Positions 11,441 to 23,937 of a stretch of 64,000 nucleotides of DNA are shown one piece after another. The notes beneath the pieces were generated by a model. The model was given only the letters and a program-made list of their open reading frames with translations. It made no database searches and had not been told where the DNA came from. A program made the position numbers and the translations under genes. The number at the start of each line of letters is the position of its first letter. Positions within the stretch are counted from its first letter, which is position 1. Source of the stretch: Gerris lacustris (taxonomy: Eukaryota; Arthropoda; Insecta; Hemiptera; Gerridae); assembly GCA_951217055.1 (NCBI GenBank), contig OX578279.1, positions 27,802,173 through 27,866,172 of the forward strand, read 5' to 3'.

Positions 11441-11965
11441 GACGATCCGTTCCCTGGTGTCTGGTCCTGGTCCCGGTCAGGGTTTCCCTGTGTTCGGTGT
11501 GCGCACGACTCGACTGTGTGTTGTTGCATTTACACTGCCCGACCCAGTTCGGGTCGAGGGCCTATAGTTCCCTTACTTTTCTACTCTACGTCGGGTCGGA
11601 TGGATCTCCATCCAATCGCCCTATCTGGTTTCGAATGCGAGTTACACGACCGGGTTTTCTGGCCGAGGGGGCATGGCTTGACTAAAGAAGGCCAGATCGG
11701 CTCATCAAATCGCCCCTTATACTGGGTTACCTCGGCCTGGCGAGCCTGACTCGATGTGTTTTATACCTCGAGTCGTGGGAACATACTAGGCTCGATATGG
11801 CTCGTGGTAGTTCCAACTTTTTCGTTAAACCCCCATTGTTTGCCGGGAGCTCGCTGCAATCCCTTGTCTCTTTAGAGACTCCTTCCCACTGGCGAACCTC
11901 ACCTGAACCCTGAACGAACATGCAGCGAACCCTTTCGTTTTCATAGTAAAAACCCCACACTGCGC
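11440..11965. other. GC-richer island of unknown origin
   Basis: A sharp rise in GC against the AT-rich surroundings, with many CG dinucleotides (for example GGGTCGAGGGCC, CGGGTCGGATGG, CCTCGGCCTGGCGAGCC). Open frames of 77-115 codons on both strands have no recognisable domain. It could be a fragment of an LTR or untranslated region of a retroelement, or a CpG island, but I found neither a second copy in this window nor terminal repeats. Confidence 0.4.
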
Positions 11966-14155
11966 TGCGTCAGATTGGAAATAGGGTTTTCGGCAAACTT
12001 CGCCTTAATTCGCTAACCTCATCCACAATCGCGAATCTGTTATCTGCAAAATGTTATATTATAACTGTTATATTAGAGGCTCAACATAGCTAGTGTGTGT
12101 GAAGCTTTATAAACAGCGTATCTAATAAGTTCAGCCAATTTTTGTAAAAAAATGTTATTCATGTTTAAATGGCAAGACACGACCATACTGATCACACAAT
12201 AACTCAATTCTGCTCTAACTTCGCTTGTGAAGTTATAGCGTAGAGATTTGTTGGTATTTTGATTTAAATCGAAGTTGAATTATTCTCAGTAAGATTGGTT
12301 TTTCTTTTTAAAGTGTTTAAATGTAATTTATAAAGAAAACGAGTTATTTATCTTATCACTCTAATAAAACGGATGTGATAAAACAAATAAAATCATCATT
12401 GCTTTCGCTTCCGAGCTTACCGAGGATAAAGGAAGCTTTGTAAAAATATTTTATGTCTTCGATTTCAAAAATTCCTTGACAGAAATCTGTTTCAGACATC
12501 AGTCTGTCACTCAGTTTTTGTCAACCAACATATTTTAAAAACTACTTGTCCAATTTTACACAAACATAAATTTATTTACACCTAAAAAAGTGTTTATCTG
12601 ATTTTTATGAAAGTAGTCCGCAGATAGCCCCAGATTAATTTCAATCATCTGCGTTCTTTAATATATTTTTGTTTTTCATCATTGCGCCATGTGAACATGA
12701 AACTTGCGTTTTTCGTGTCCTCTCTCGTTTTTTTTTTTTTAACAAATCGAAATAAAATTAAATAAATATAAATATTTACTCCATAGGGGGCATCTAAATA
12801 TTCTCTCTGGGCAAAAAAAAAATCCTAACGGTGTTTTATAAACCTATAAAATTAAAGAAATTCATTAAAAAAACATACTCTGTAGTGACGCACGAGAATC
12901 CAACTAGAGACATTATATTTTATACGCTATAAAAATATCTAGTTTATTGGAAAATATTTCTGGAAATTTAAAACTAATCAGTTTTTGAAGATAAAAGAAT
13001 ACCAAATAATATTCGTACTTATGAATTTAACCATTTTATTTTTTTATCATAATAACCTTTACTTCTTAAGAGTTTTTATTCAGTATGTTTATATCTCGGG
13101 GTTGAAACCTGCAATGTAGTTCGATAGAATGTCGGTTTTGAACTCATTAATTTCCCTTTTAACCATTCATATTAAATGGCAAAAAAATATTGTAAAAATT
13201 GGAGCATGGCAATGTACTCATAAATATACTAAACGATTAGGCTAATTTACAACTCTGGTTACTGCCTATATTGTTTTTTAGATGTTTGTATCTAACTAGA
13301 TTTTCCTGGTTGAAAAAATAGCAGAGGGTAAGATAAAATATTGTTTCACATGCAAATTGTACGTGCATGGGAGATTCAGTTTCCACACAAACCCCTCTAA
13401 TTTTTCTTTTTCTCGCTTTAGTTAAATTTCATACTGACTACAGAACCGATTTAAAAAATTGATCAATTCTAAAGTTTTTTTTTACTATATTTCGTTGCAT
13501 CAATGGACATCAACTTGTATTTGAAAACTAGGTTTATAGTTCTGGGAGATTAATAATAAGCTGGTTCTTATCTCTTGACAAATATTTTGATAATACTCAC
13601 TTTATAGCTGTTAATAAATTATCTTTTGATAAATCCATCGCGATGACCAGCAAATCATTAAAATATTGATGGTAAAGCATAGACGTGGAAAAATTTACTG
13701 CTTGTGACTATTTTCACAATTCAACACTTTTTAAACAACTAGGTTGGCATTTTTTATTTCCATTTATTGCATGCATATACGATTAGTTTACAATTAGTTA
13801 ATTACAATATAGTTAATAATATAGATAATTTAAAAATCATGCAAATCGGCTATTTGCCGTTGGACCCAGAAGGGTTTAGTGAGATTGTGGCATTACTTTC
13901 TTTAATTCTAAATATAGAATAATAAAGTTGATAAAGTAAGTTGAAGTAAAATAAAGTAATGAATAAGTAAGTAAAAATAAAGTAAGAATAAGTAAATTGA
14001 TAAATAGAATGATCCTAGCTTTGTACATTTGATAAAATTATAATCTTAGAATACAATATTAAATAGATTTTATTATTATTAATTTGAATTTATTTTTATT
14101 ATGTTATTTATTTATTTTTCATTTAGTAAATTATTATAGTAAAAAAAAAAAATAA
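11966..14155. other. AT-rich stretch with no recognised gene
   Basis: No gene seen. At 12520-12660 there is a block similar to one at 46370-46460 (sharing AAAAACTACT and a 'TTTTAATGAAATTTGG'-like part), part of a dispersed repeat. A degenerate AAGTAAATA-type tandem stretch lies at about 13915-14010. Confidence 0.5.
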
Positions 14156-14160
14156 ATAAA

Positions 14161-14355
14161 TACGGCCGGTGTAGACAAGTAGTTAGCGTACTTACTACGC
14201 CTCAAACCTAGGTCTAAACATCGTCATATCTGGTGAGTTCGAATCCCAGAGAGATAAGACATGTTTCGCACTGATGATCTCATTCGAGTAGATGATTAAA
14301 GTGGCCGAATCCCCCGTTCTGCAATAATGTAATAATTATGTGTTAATCGGAAAAA
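14161..14355 (+). mobile_element. tRNA-derived SINE, copy 1
   Basis: A pol III box B-like string GAGTTCGAATCC lies at 14235-14246 and a box A-like region (GTAGACAAGTAGTTAGCG) about 60 bases upstream. The body continues TCTCATTCGAGTAGATGATT and CCGAATCCCCC, then a unique tail TAATGTAATAATTATGTGTT and a run of A's at 14351. The same unit, reversed, is at 22672-22864. Two dispersed copies with a common tRNA-like head and an A-rich or AT-rich end are the pattern of a SINE; the mobilising LINE is unknown. Confidence 0.75.
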
Positions 14356-14407
14356 AAAATATATATATACATATTTTACTATATTAAATGACATTTTATT
14401 TATTATA

Positions 14408-16060
14408 CTAGCTGAAGTACCCGGCGTAGCCCGGGTGTATATAAACATCAAAACATTGGTAAATAAGAAAAAAAACCCCAAAAAAAATTTAAAGTAAATG
14501 TAAAATTGTTTTGTGAGAAAAATATTTTAAAATGATATGTATCGGACTTAGATTACCATATCAGTCATATAATAATTATTATCCGGTATGTGTTGTATCA
14601 TGGTCCCAGTTGTATGGACTGCGTATCTTCTCTTTCCCGTATCTTTATTTCTACTCTTTAGGGAAGACTTTTGTCCTAAGAATCTTCTAGAAGCTCCAAA
14701 AGGTTTTTAAGCAGAACATAGCTCACAAGCAGAACTTATGTATATTAGGAACTTTATAGGAACTTATATATTAGGCTTCACTCCTTTAAAATTTTCAAAT
14801 CTGTAGCCTTTTCTAAAATTTAAATTTCCACTATGTAAGAATGGTTCGGTCTGGCTTTAATCGGGGGATCTTTTATACTCTCTTCCCCCTCCCCTTAATT
14901 AAACCCCTTAAGGGTCACATTTTAAAATTCCCAAACATCTTTATATCACAATAAGTGACTAATTTCTACATTTCAAGGTTCTAGTCTAAATGGTTCTGAA
15001 GATATATTCATCTACAAAATTACATGAAAATTTGCGCCCTCTTGAATAAAAATACCGGATCAAAAAACCTCTTTTAGCGGAGGTCTAAATCATAGAAGGA
15101 AACATACTTTAAAGTTAAGCTATTCTAACGTTTAGGATGGGCTTTTTGAAAAGAAGATTAAGGGGATTTAGCTATTAAAAACAATTATAGACGCCATCTT
15201 TAATTTAAAAGTTTCAATGTAATATTTCTTTTTGGGTCATATTTATGTTGTAAAAAATGCCTAATTTCCAAATTTAAAGATTTTAGTTTTAATGGTTCTA
15301 AAGATATAGCAATATGATACAAAATTGTCCTCTACGTTCAATTACAGTTGTGGAAATAATTCCCAGATTAGTGGACATATACATAATCAAAGAAAACTCG
15401 CTGACGCTCATTTAGTGATTATAGCGTCGTCATTTTCCGAGATTTAGTAATGCATAGGTGGCTTAAAAATACAATTTTTTTTATAATTCATATAGGTATA
15501 TGAACCTTAAATGTAAACAGCAGATTAAAAAATCTGCAAGAAAATTTGTGTGTCATAAGAATTTACTTATTTACCAGTTTTAAGGTCCTAGATCAAGTGG
15601 TTCTCAAAATATTACAATCAATTATTAATTAAGAAAGTTCGCCATTTTAATTAAACTGGCGTTTAAAAAAACACCTTGCTTACTGAACGTCTAAACCAAT
15701 AAAGGAAAGTTTTATCAAGCTTGATCAAGTTGAGCTATTCTTGCGTTCACAATTTCCAAGATATATTGATGATCACTTTAGTTTGGGATTTCTTCGAAAG
15801 ACCTTTATGGCCGCCATTTTGAATTAGAAAGGCAGATTGCAAAATCTCTTTTGTAGAACATGTTTATGACATAAGAAGTAACTTATTTCCTAATTTCAAG
15901 GCTCTAGACCAAATGTTTTGGGACGTATAGCAACCATAAAAAATTGTAGAAAATATCCGTAATCTTGAATCAAAATGGTGGATAGCAGAGGTCTAAATAA
16001 TTATGAAAAGCTTTGTAGCAAAATTCGCGATTACAATTTACAGTTGTAGATGCAGTGATT
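14408..16060 (+). mobile_element. Degenerate element with four ~310-bp units
   Basis: It starts near TACTAGCTGAAGTACCCGGC, which forms a CCCGG..CCGGG-type hairpin and looks like a common repeat start in arthropods. From about 14945, 15255, 15560 and 15875 there are four related blocks, each with a 'TAAG...AACTTATTT', 'TTTCAAGGTTCTAG', 'AATGGTTCT..AGATAT', 'AAAATT' and 'CTTGAAT.AAAATGG' order, about 310-320 bases apart and well diverged. No protein is preserved. The type is unknown. Confidence 0.5.
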
Positions 16061-16600
16061 AATAATTGATTAGGTATAATTAAAGTACGACAATAATAAA
16101 ATTGAGCTATCTTTCTTAAAAATGTATAATATATTTACATGAATTATCTCTATATTTACTAACATGTAGTTACAATATTTTATGGATCTCAATTATCTGC
16201 TAGTGTAATGAAGTTCATACTTACCAAAAAAATTCAAATATATAAAAAAAAATGGATTTACCATCATGGTATAGAAATACGGCTTATAATTATAATATTT
16301 TTAAATTTGCAGTGCCCTGTTATAGAGTGTAGTATTTATAAAGATTTTTTGAGCATTTTAACTTTGTATTAGAGATAGATACAATTAATAGGTAAAAGTG
16401 TTTGTCACGTTTTAACATAAATGTTTTTTTTTATTTTCTTCTATCAAAAATGAGTCTTGTTAGTTTGGTTTTTTAAACCATTCACCTTTTTGAGCTTTTT
16501 CGCACGGCAGCAATGAATCTTTGACTTTTTTTCTCCCTCAAACCAAAGTATAACTGTGGAAAAGAAAATAAATTGGTAAGGCGTGAATCTCACGTAAAAA
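16061..16600. other. No recognised feature
   Basis: AT-rich spacer between the degenerate unit array and the AGGGTTTCGTTGG element. I see no gene in it. Confidence 0.6.
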
Positions 16601-18157
16601 GGGTTTCGTTGGTATTGTGAACACAAAATTAGTAAGGGGGGGAGGGGAGATAAGTTTTGATTTTTATTTGACAAAATGGCGCGCAAAATTAAATGTTAAC
16701 ATCAAGTGTTATACATTTTTGAAATCTACTCTTTAATACCTTTCATTTGATACCCCACTCAAAATTTATAAAAAATATTTTTTTTCGAGTGACATGAATT
16801 ATCCGCCATCTTGAATTTCCAGTAAATCAGATCAAATTGCTAATCTTATTTTTTCTATGGCCCAGCAGACCACACATTTTGCATATTTTTCTATATTTTT
16901 AGTAATAGCGGAAATACGATTTTAGGGGGGGGGACACGCAAAATTTCGATGTTTTTTGACAAAATGGCGCTGAAAATTAACCACTATCCCTAAGTGGTAT
17001 ATATATTTCTATTCTACTCTTCAATACCTTTCATTTGATACCCCACTCAAAATTTATAAAAAATATTTTTTTTCGAGTGACATGAATTATCCGCCATCTT
17101 GAATTTCCAGTAAATCAGATCAAATTGCTAATCTTATTTTTTCTATGGCCCAGCAGACCACACATTTTGCATATTTTTCTATATTTTTAGTAATAGCGGA
17201 AATACGATTTTAGGGGGGGGGACACGCAAAATTTCGATGTTTTTTGACAAAATGGCGCTGAAAATTAACCACTATCCCTAAGCGGTATATATATTTCTAT
17301 TCTACTCTTCAATACCTTTCATTTGATACCCCACTCAAAATTTATAAAAAATATTTTTTTTCTAGTGACATGAATTATCCGCCATCATGAATTTCCAGTA
17401 AATCAGATCAAATTGCTAATCTTATTTTTTCTATGGCCCAGCAGACCACACATTTTGCATATTTTTCTATATTTTTAGTAATAGCGGAAATACGATTTTA
17501 GGGGGGGGGGACACGCAAAATTTCGATGTTTTTTGACAAAATGGCGCTGAAAATTAACCACTATCCTTAAGTGGTATATATATTTCTATTCTACTCTTCA
17601 ATACCTTTCATTTGATGCCCCACTCAAAATTTAAAAAAAATATTTTTTTTCGAGTGACATGAATTATCCGCCATCTTGAATTTCCAGTAAATCAGATCAA
17701 ATTGCTAATCTTATTTTTTCTATGGCCCAGCAGACCACACATTTTGCATATTTTTCTGTATTTTTAGTAATAGCGGAAATACGATTTTAGGGGGGGGGAC
17801 ACGCAAAATTTCGATGTTTTTTGACAAAATGGCGCTGAAAATTAACCACTATCCCTAAGTGGTATATATATTTCTATTCTACTCTTCAATACCTTTCATG
17901 TGATACCCCACTCAAAATTTTAAAAAAATATATTTTTTTCGCGACGTGAATTATCCGCCATTTTGAATTTGAACAGCTGATAATATTGAGTTCGCTATAT
18001 TTTTCCTGTGTGCGCGTCAAAACGATCTTTTATACTGGAAAGTTTTACGTTTTTATCTTTTTTGGTTCAAAAGTTATTGGAACCGTACAGAGTGACAGAC
18101 GGACACAGGAACGAAACTATAAGGGTTTCTTTTTTTTGGTTTTACCAACGAAACCCT
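16601..18157. mobile_element. AGGGTTTCGTTGG element with internal tandem array
   Basis: Ends are inverted: GGGTTTCGTTGGT at 16601-16613 and ACCAACGAAACCC at the right (18144-18157). Just inside the right end is a block with CAGAGTGACAGACGGACACA. Most of the interior is a 288-bp tandem array. A single-unit copy lies reversed at 46558-47033, which shows that the array grew inside one copy of a dispersed element. No coding region is visible; the class is unknown, although short terminal inverted repeats suggest a DNA transposon derivative. Confidence 0.7.
16640..17985 (+). repeat. 288-bp tandem repeat, about 4.5 copies
   Basis: The marker CCGCCATCTTGAATTTCCAG starts at 16803, 17091, 17379, 17668, and a diverged form at 17955, giving a period of 287-289 bases. 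Each unit contains GACAAAATGGCGCTGAAAAT, TACCTTTCATTTGATACCCC, a G-run of 7-10 bases before GACACGCAAAATTTCGATG, and GGCCCAGCAGACCACACATT. The three middle units are nearly identical, while the first and last are more diverged, as expected when an array expands by unequal exchange in the middle. Confidence 0.9.
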
Positions 18158-18490
18158 AAAAAAGGTCTAGATGAAGGAGGGGTGTGATGAGAGGAGGGGG
18201 TTATGGGGGCGCTACCTGTGGGACGGGTCATGGGTATTGATTGGGAGGGCGGGTTATACTAGACCGGGAGAGAAGGTCTTGTGTTGCTGGTTCAGTGTGG
18301 CTTGGGACGGCCAGGCGCCCGGGTCTGCCTAGCCTCTCTACCGCTTCTTCAGATCGAGCCACGGTAGAGAGATCTAGAGGCTTTCCCTGTAACTCACCGC
18401 GCCAACAGGTAGGTAGCACCACTTGTTGGATCTGCCTCTCTCTCTCTCTCCCCTCTATCTACCCCGTCCACTGACTCTTCAACCCACTCT
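18158..18490. other. GC-richer patch, unassigned
   Basis: A GC-rich segment directly after the tandem element, with GGCCAGGCGCCCGGGTCTGC, an inverted pair CTCTCTACCG...CGGTAGAGAG (about 18332-18371), and a pyrimidine run CTCTCTCTCTCTCCCCTC near 18436. Frames of 64 and 77 codons on opposite strands are not recognisable. It may be the remaining part of a retroelement 5' region. Confidence 0.4.
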
Positions 18491-19316
18491 CTCATCATCT
18501 CAAACCTAGAGAGGTTTTTATTTTTTTTTTTCATTTAACCCATCATTTGAATATTGTCCAACATGACAAAACATTCTACACATGTATGGATAAACAATAA
18601 ACAAGACTTTTCCTCTCTTTTTTCATCCGCATATGAACAAATATACAAATCTCTGAACCATCTCCCAATTATTATCATTTATTAATAAAAATCCTAACAT
18701 TACAAAGAAATAATAATTACAACAATCACATCAACGAATAAAATATTAATAAAGTAAATAATTATTGAGTCCTTCAAAAATATACCCCTTAAAAAGAAAG
18801 TTTGAAAAAATAAAAATAAATAAGTAAATATAAATAAATATAAATAAATAAAATAATATAAATAAAGAAGATAATTTGTTTATTAATATCACACTGATGT
18901 TTTATTTTAATAATTATTAAATATTCCTACAGAGAATATAATTGATCTATATAAGTGTATTTAAACTTTTAATAAATAAGTAATAGTATATTAATATTAT
19001 TACTTTGACCTACAAAATGAGCAAAGACCTATATTTCTTATGACCTACATTTGTGACCCACATATTAGGGTTGAATTTAGTGCGTGCGCAGCATCCTTTG
19101 CTTGTATTCAAATTTAGGGATTTTGTATACCGACGAATAGGTTACGGGTTTACCTAACCCTAAAAAAGTTAATATAATATTTTTTATGATAAAATTTGGA
19201 ATTGTTACTAAAGAACTTTAGTATATTTAACTTAAGTGATACATTCGTGTTTCTCATTAATAAGGTGCTATAGGTATTTATTTGATAATGCAAGTTTGAT
19301 GAATGTTTTGGGGTCG

Positions 19317-19349
<33 letters not shown>

Positions 19350-20050
19350 GAAAAAAAATGGTAACTATATTATAGTACCACGTTTTATGTTACGATTTAT
19401 ATTGAAGTTTTTATTGTTTTTATTTTTAATAAATTAAATAATAAACTTTTATGCAATGAAGCAGAAAAATATATTATGTAATGAAATAAAACCAAAAAAT
19501 TTATTAATTATATAACAAAAATACAAATAAATTCCTCGTGTTAGTGTCTCTGAGAGGGATGAAACTTAGCCACAAAGAAAAAATAATTGTCTAATTATTT
19601 TAATTAAAAGAAAACCCTTGAACTACTAAACAAAAAGATAAATATTACCAAAAGGATCAATAATATATCTGCGGAAGAAAATGAAATATTATTCTTAAAA
19701 TTAGTTAATTAATTCTTAATTTAAAAAAGAAACTTACATAATATACCTACTTTCACGAAGACATGCAATATATATTTCGTATTTAAATTGTTAAATGAAT
19801 TTGAAAGTGTAAAAAATATTTACAAAAAAAAAAAATATATTCGTAATTATGTATATAATTTATAAGAAACATATTTTCCTAGATATTTTATTTTATTAAT
19901 AATTAATAGAACAACATTTCAAATTGAGAGTAACGTTAAACTACCAAATATGATTTTTTATATCTAACATTTTGTGAATGGCGTTTCATTAATAAGTGTG
20001 TTAAATTTTAACTACGTGGATATTGACTGTGAATGAAATAGAATTTTAAG
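18491..20050. other. Very AT-rich stretch, simple repeats
   Basis: No gene seen. It contains AAATAAAT-type tandem sequence at about 18800-18865 and a pure T run of about 22 at 19319-19342. Confidence 0.6.
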
Positions 20051-20056
20051 ACAGTG

Positions 20057-20935
20057 GGGACCAGTTAAAAGAAACTATAAAGTTTTAGATTTGACGAAGT
20101 TTCGGAAAAATATCTCCATTTTCAAGGTATAACACAAGAATTGTATTACATAATATATCATTCTTGTATTACATCTTGAATATATATTATTCTTGTATTA
20201 TACCTTGCAGATGCAAATATATTCCCTTCTTCTTAGTATAATTCAAGAAGAATTGTATTGTATCATCATTCTTGAATTATAACTTGAATAAATATCATTC
20301 ATGTATTACACTTTGAATATTTATTATTCTTGTATTGACCACCCTTCTTCAAGGTGCAAGCACAATATAATAATTGTATTTTATCATTATTCATGTATTA
20401 CACCTTGAAGAAAATAACCTCGAATACACCTTGAATGAAAATATATGTTATTATACAAGAAGTGTATAATATCATTATTGTTGTATTATACCTTGAATGT
20501 ATATCATTCTTGTATTATACCTTGAAGATGATAATATATTCCCTTCAAGATGAAAATATATTCCCTTCTTGTTATTGTATAGAAGTATCATACCATCGTT
20601 CTTGTATTATACCTTGAATATATATCATTCTTGTATCATACCTTGAATATGATAATATATATTCCCTTCTTCAAATATATTACCTTCAAGATGAAAATAT
20701 ATTCCCTTTTTAAAATATATTACCTTCAAGATGAAAATATATTTCCTTCATCAAATACATTACCTTCAAGATGAAAATTCATTCCCATTTTCAAGGTATG
20801 ATACAAGAATTGTATTGTATCATCGTTCTTGTATTACACCTTGAATATATATCATTCTTGTACTAGACCTTAAACATAAAAAGATACTCTCCGAAACGTC
20901 GTTAAATCTAAAAATTTGTTTTTGCGTTTTACCGG
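20057..20935. mobile_element. Fold-back built of scrambled short modules
   Basis: Left border AGATTTGACGAAGTTTCGGA (about 20085) and right border TCCGAAACGTCGTTAAATCT (about 20899) are inverted relatives. Between them, a few modules recur in mixed order and orientation: ATTCTTGTATTATACCTTGA, TTGTATTGTATCAT, and ACCTTCAAGATGAAAATATA with ATTCCCTTCTT. At least 10 partial modules can be counted. The CCTTGAAGA and TTCCGAAACG pieces match those in the small fold-back at 29.9 kb, so they belong to one family. No coding potential. Confidence 0.65.
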
Positions 20936-20939
20936 GTTT

Positions 20940-22670
20940 CACTTTCTTCAAATTCTGTTGTTAAATTTTTTAGATTGCCACAATCAATACATTAGACCTT
21001 GTTGCATAATCCTAATCCAAATATAAAGTTTTTTTTTAATTAAACTTTAAAGTAAAAGACGTTTAACCAATATGAAAATATTATTTCTCTTAATAACTTA
21101 TAATTATGTACCTATAGATTCAGTTACATAAGACATTAACTTACTATTTCATAAAATATTTTAATAGAATTTTTAATTTCCGAGTTTTCCTTAGTACGTC
21201 ATCGGAAAAGTTTTTGGGTAACTGATCATATATTCTCATTTTCAAAAGTGTGTTTAAAGTAAAATATATGTACATATTTATAAAATTTAGTATCTACTCT
21301 ATTTATAAAGTAGGAAGTAGTAGTAATTTAATGATCGAAAACGCTCAAATATTATATTGTTTGTCCCTCTGGCCGGTTCTTTCTTTTATCTTTTACCGGT
21401 GCTGATTATAACCTAGAATTATTCGTTTGCTCTAAAGATTATAATTTGATTAGATCTTTATAAGCATGACTACAGTTGAATTTCATTATTTACACAATGA
21501 AACTGATGATAAATTATAAACCCATTCGTATTCAAATCATATCTTACAGTATTTATTCTTATATTCTTACGTTATATTAAACATAGTTGTGATTTAATAA
21601 TAATAAAATGCTTATTTAGCTCAGATGAAGTACAAATTTGTTAAAAAGTTAGTAACAGAATAGTAACATTACAGAATTGATCTTTCGGTTGACTGCGGGT
21701 GGTAGTCAAAATTGCTATAATTGATATAGAATTGCTTTGTTTCTCTGAATTCAAAAACTCTTTGATTTATATCTGTTTTAGAAATTTTTGGGACAGGGAA
21801 TATTTTTGGTCTCATGCCTGTATATCAGTCTGTGGGACATTTTAATGAACTACCATGCTATAAAGAAAGACTGCTTAATTTCCCGTGTTTAGCGAGTAGA
21901 TATAATAAGAGCGTGTTAATAAAATGGCTTTCCTGAAAGTGATAAAGTGGACACAATAATTTATTTCTGAGGAATAGGCATCAGTTATTCTGTTTTTGTT
22001 TATTCTTCGGTTGTTTTCAGTTATTCGGTTGTTCTATTGGTCTAATTTTTTTTTTTTTATAGTCCTGACCTCTGTGATTTAAAATTAAGCTAAATAAATA
22101 CTAAGTTGAAATAAATCAATTTACTAACGGCTTTATCAAAACCCGAGGAATCACTTTAATAAAGAAAGTCTATTTGAAGTTGTCGAGTATTTTTGTTTGG
22201 ATTAAGTTTAGAAATACAAATATGAGATAGCTTCATGTTTGCACAGTTTAACAATATATTTTGATAAGAGTTTATCAGTGAAAGAAAATTAAATTACAAA
22301 AAAAAATCAATGTATTAGGTAAATAGAGATTAAAAAAGACCATATAATATATCTCTTTATCCTCATAATTAAATTTAATACTTAATGTACTTTTATTTCA
22401 ATATTAAGTAATTTCTTCATATTTTAGATTGAATATTCTAGAGTTTAGTACCTCAAACGTACTACAAACTTTTATACTTATAAAAATGTTATTGTAAGTT
22501 GTATATTATAATATTTATAACCAGCTATTGAACTGGGTAATTAACTAAGCTAACCTCTAATTATATTATTCAATAATTTTCTATATAGATTATTTTACGG
22601 TTTAGTGCCTCAACTAAAAAACCTAAAATTATCATTAACTATATTATCAAGTTTTTTTTATCTTTCTTTT
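20940..22670. other. No recognised feature
   Basis: AT-rich DNA without a recognisable gene or element. Confidence 0.6.
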
Positions 22671-22671
22671 A

Positions 22672-22864
22672 CGGCCAACACATAATAAAGTTATTACAGG
22701 TCGGGGGATTCAACCACTTACTCATCTACTCGATGTGATAACTAGTGTGAAATATATCTCATCTCTCTGGGATTTGAACTCACCAGATATGTCGTAGTTT
22801 TGAACTTGGTTTCAGGCTGAGGAGTTGCGTGTACGCTAAACCATCGATTACGCCATCCCCCAAA
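22672..22864 (-). mobile_element. tRNA-derived SINE, copy 2 (reversed)
   Basis: Reverse complement of the 14161 unit. On the minus strand it starts GGGGGATGGCGTAATCGATG, followed by GGTTTAGCGTACACGCAACT, the box B-like GTGAGTTCAAATCCC (22768-22782), GAGTAGATGAGTAAGTGG, and ends with the family tail TTTATTATGTGTTGGCCGTA. In this copy box B carries CAAAT where copy 1 has CGAAT. The 5' half is better preserved than in copy 1, so the two together define the family. Confidence 0.75.
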
Positions 22865-23937
22865 ATCAAGTATTATAAATTTTATAATACGTTATAAGTA
22901 TTGAACTGTTAAATGTTAATAGTAAATTTTGACCTGGTACTAAACCGTAGAATATTTTGTCATTATTATGTGAAAATTCAAAACTATTTAATAATTTACC
23001 TAGGGTTTAGTCGTGTTAGATTCTGGAGGTTTAGTTGGTTCTCCCTCTTTACATTTATCTTCATCAACAAGATTTAGCCCTTATGAGCTGTTAAGCTTTA
23101 GCAATATCATGCATTATCTATTATTATTAGTATTAATATGCATTACAATTTATACATTATGTATCCAGGCTTTTTAAACACGCTAAATTTAAGAAACTTT
23201 AGGTGTTATAATTGTTATATTTGACATATGTAAATTTTAATTAATATTATTTTTTATTTATCTTTTTTTTAAGTATTAAACTTATCGTTGTGAGTAAAAT
23301 ATAGTTGAAAAATCAAAAAAATTCTATTCTTGAATCCAAAACTTCGGGTTCTTAACCCAAAGGCTTAGATCATTTTATAAATAAATGGACCTATGCGGGT
23401 GTACATATTTATAAATTCAAATGTGTAGCCTTGGTCACTATTTTAATAAATTAAATGGAATTATAGAAATTTAATAGGGATATTGTCCAATTAAAATGGT
23501 TTTTATCTCCAGTAGGGAAAAAAAATTATGATTTTGAATTAGTTTAGAGGGACTAAAAAAGGTCTTTTCATCCCTGAACTCAAAAAGTAGGGAGAAAAAG
23601 TAAAAGTAGGGCGAAAAAGTAAAGTAGGGCAAAAAAAGTAAAGATTGCAACCTAATTATTTTATAAATAGTAGAAAATGAATGGCTAATGTAATGAAGTT
23701 GTTGAAATCAGGTTGGCGGCACTGCGCTTTTTATTTATAATTATAACCTGTATCTAAATAACCTTCTATTTGAGTTTATTTCCAATTCTTATTTGTTTTT
23801 AATATTGAATCTCTTATATCTGCTATTAAAAGTGCTAATAATTATTGTTATTTATTAAAATAATAAATAAAAACTGTGCAATGGACGAAAATGTGTATTT
23901 TCTTTCTACTGAAGATAAAATATTGTTTGTACGTCGT
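22865..23937. other. No gene; short tandem at 23588-23645
   Basis: AT-rich DNA. The only structure is a small tandem of a GTAGGG.GAAAAAGTAAA unit repeated about three times (23588-23645). Confidence 0.6.

Noticed and set aside
14161..14260. Functional tRNA gene
   Set aside because: Box B is good but the acceptor and anticodon arms cannot be closed, a second copy with the same non-tRNA tail exists, so it is a SINE.
20057..20935. CRISPR-like array, because short repeats recur at intervals
   Set aside because: Repeats vary in order, orientation and length, and the DNA is clearly eukaryotic.
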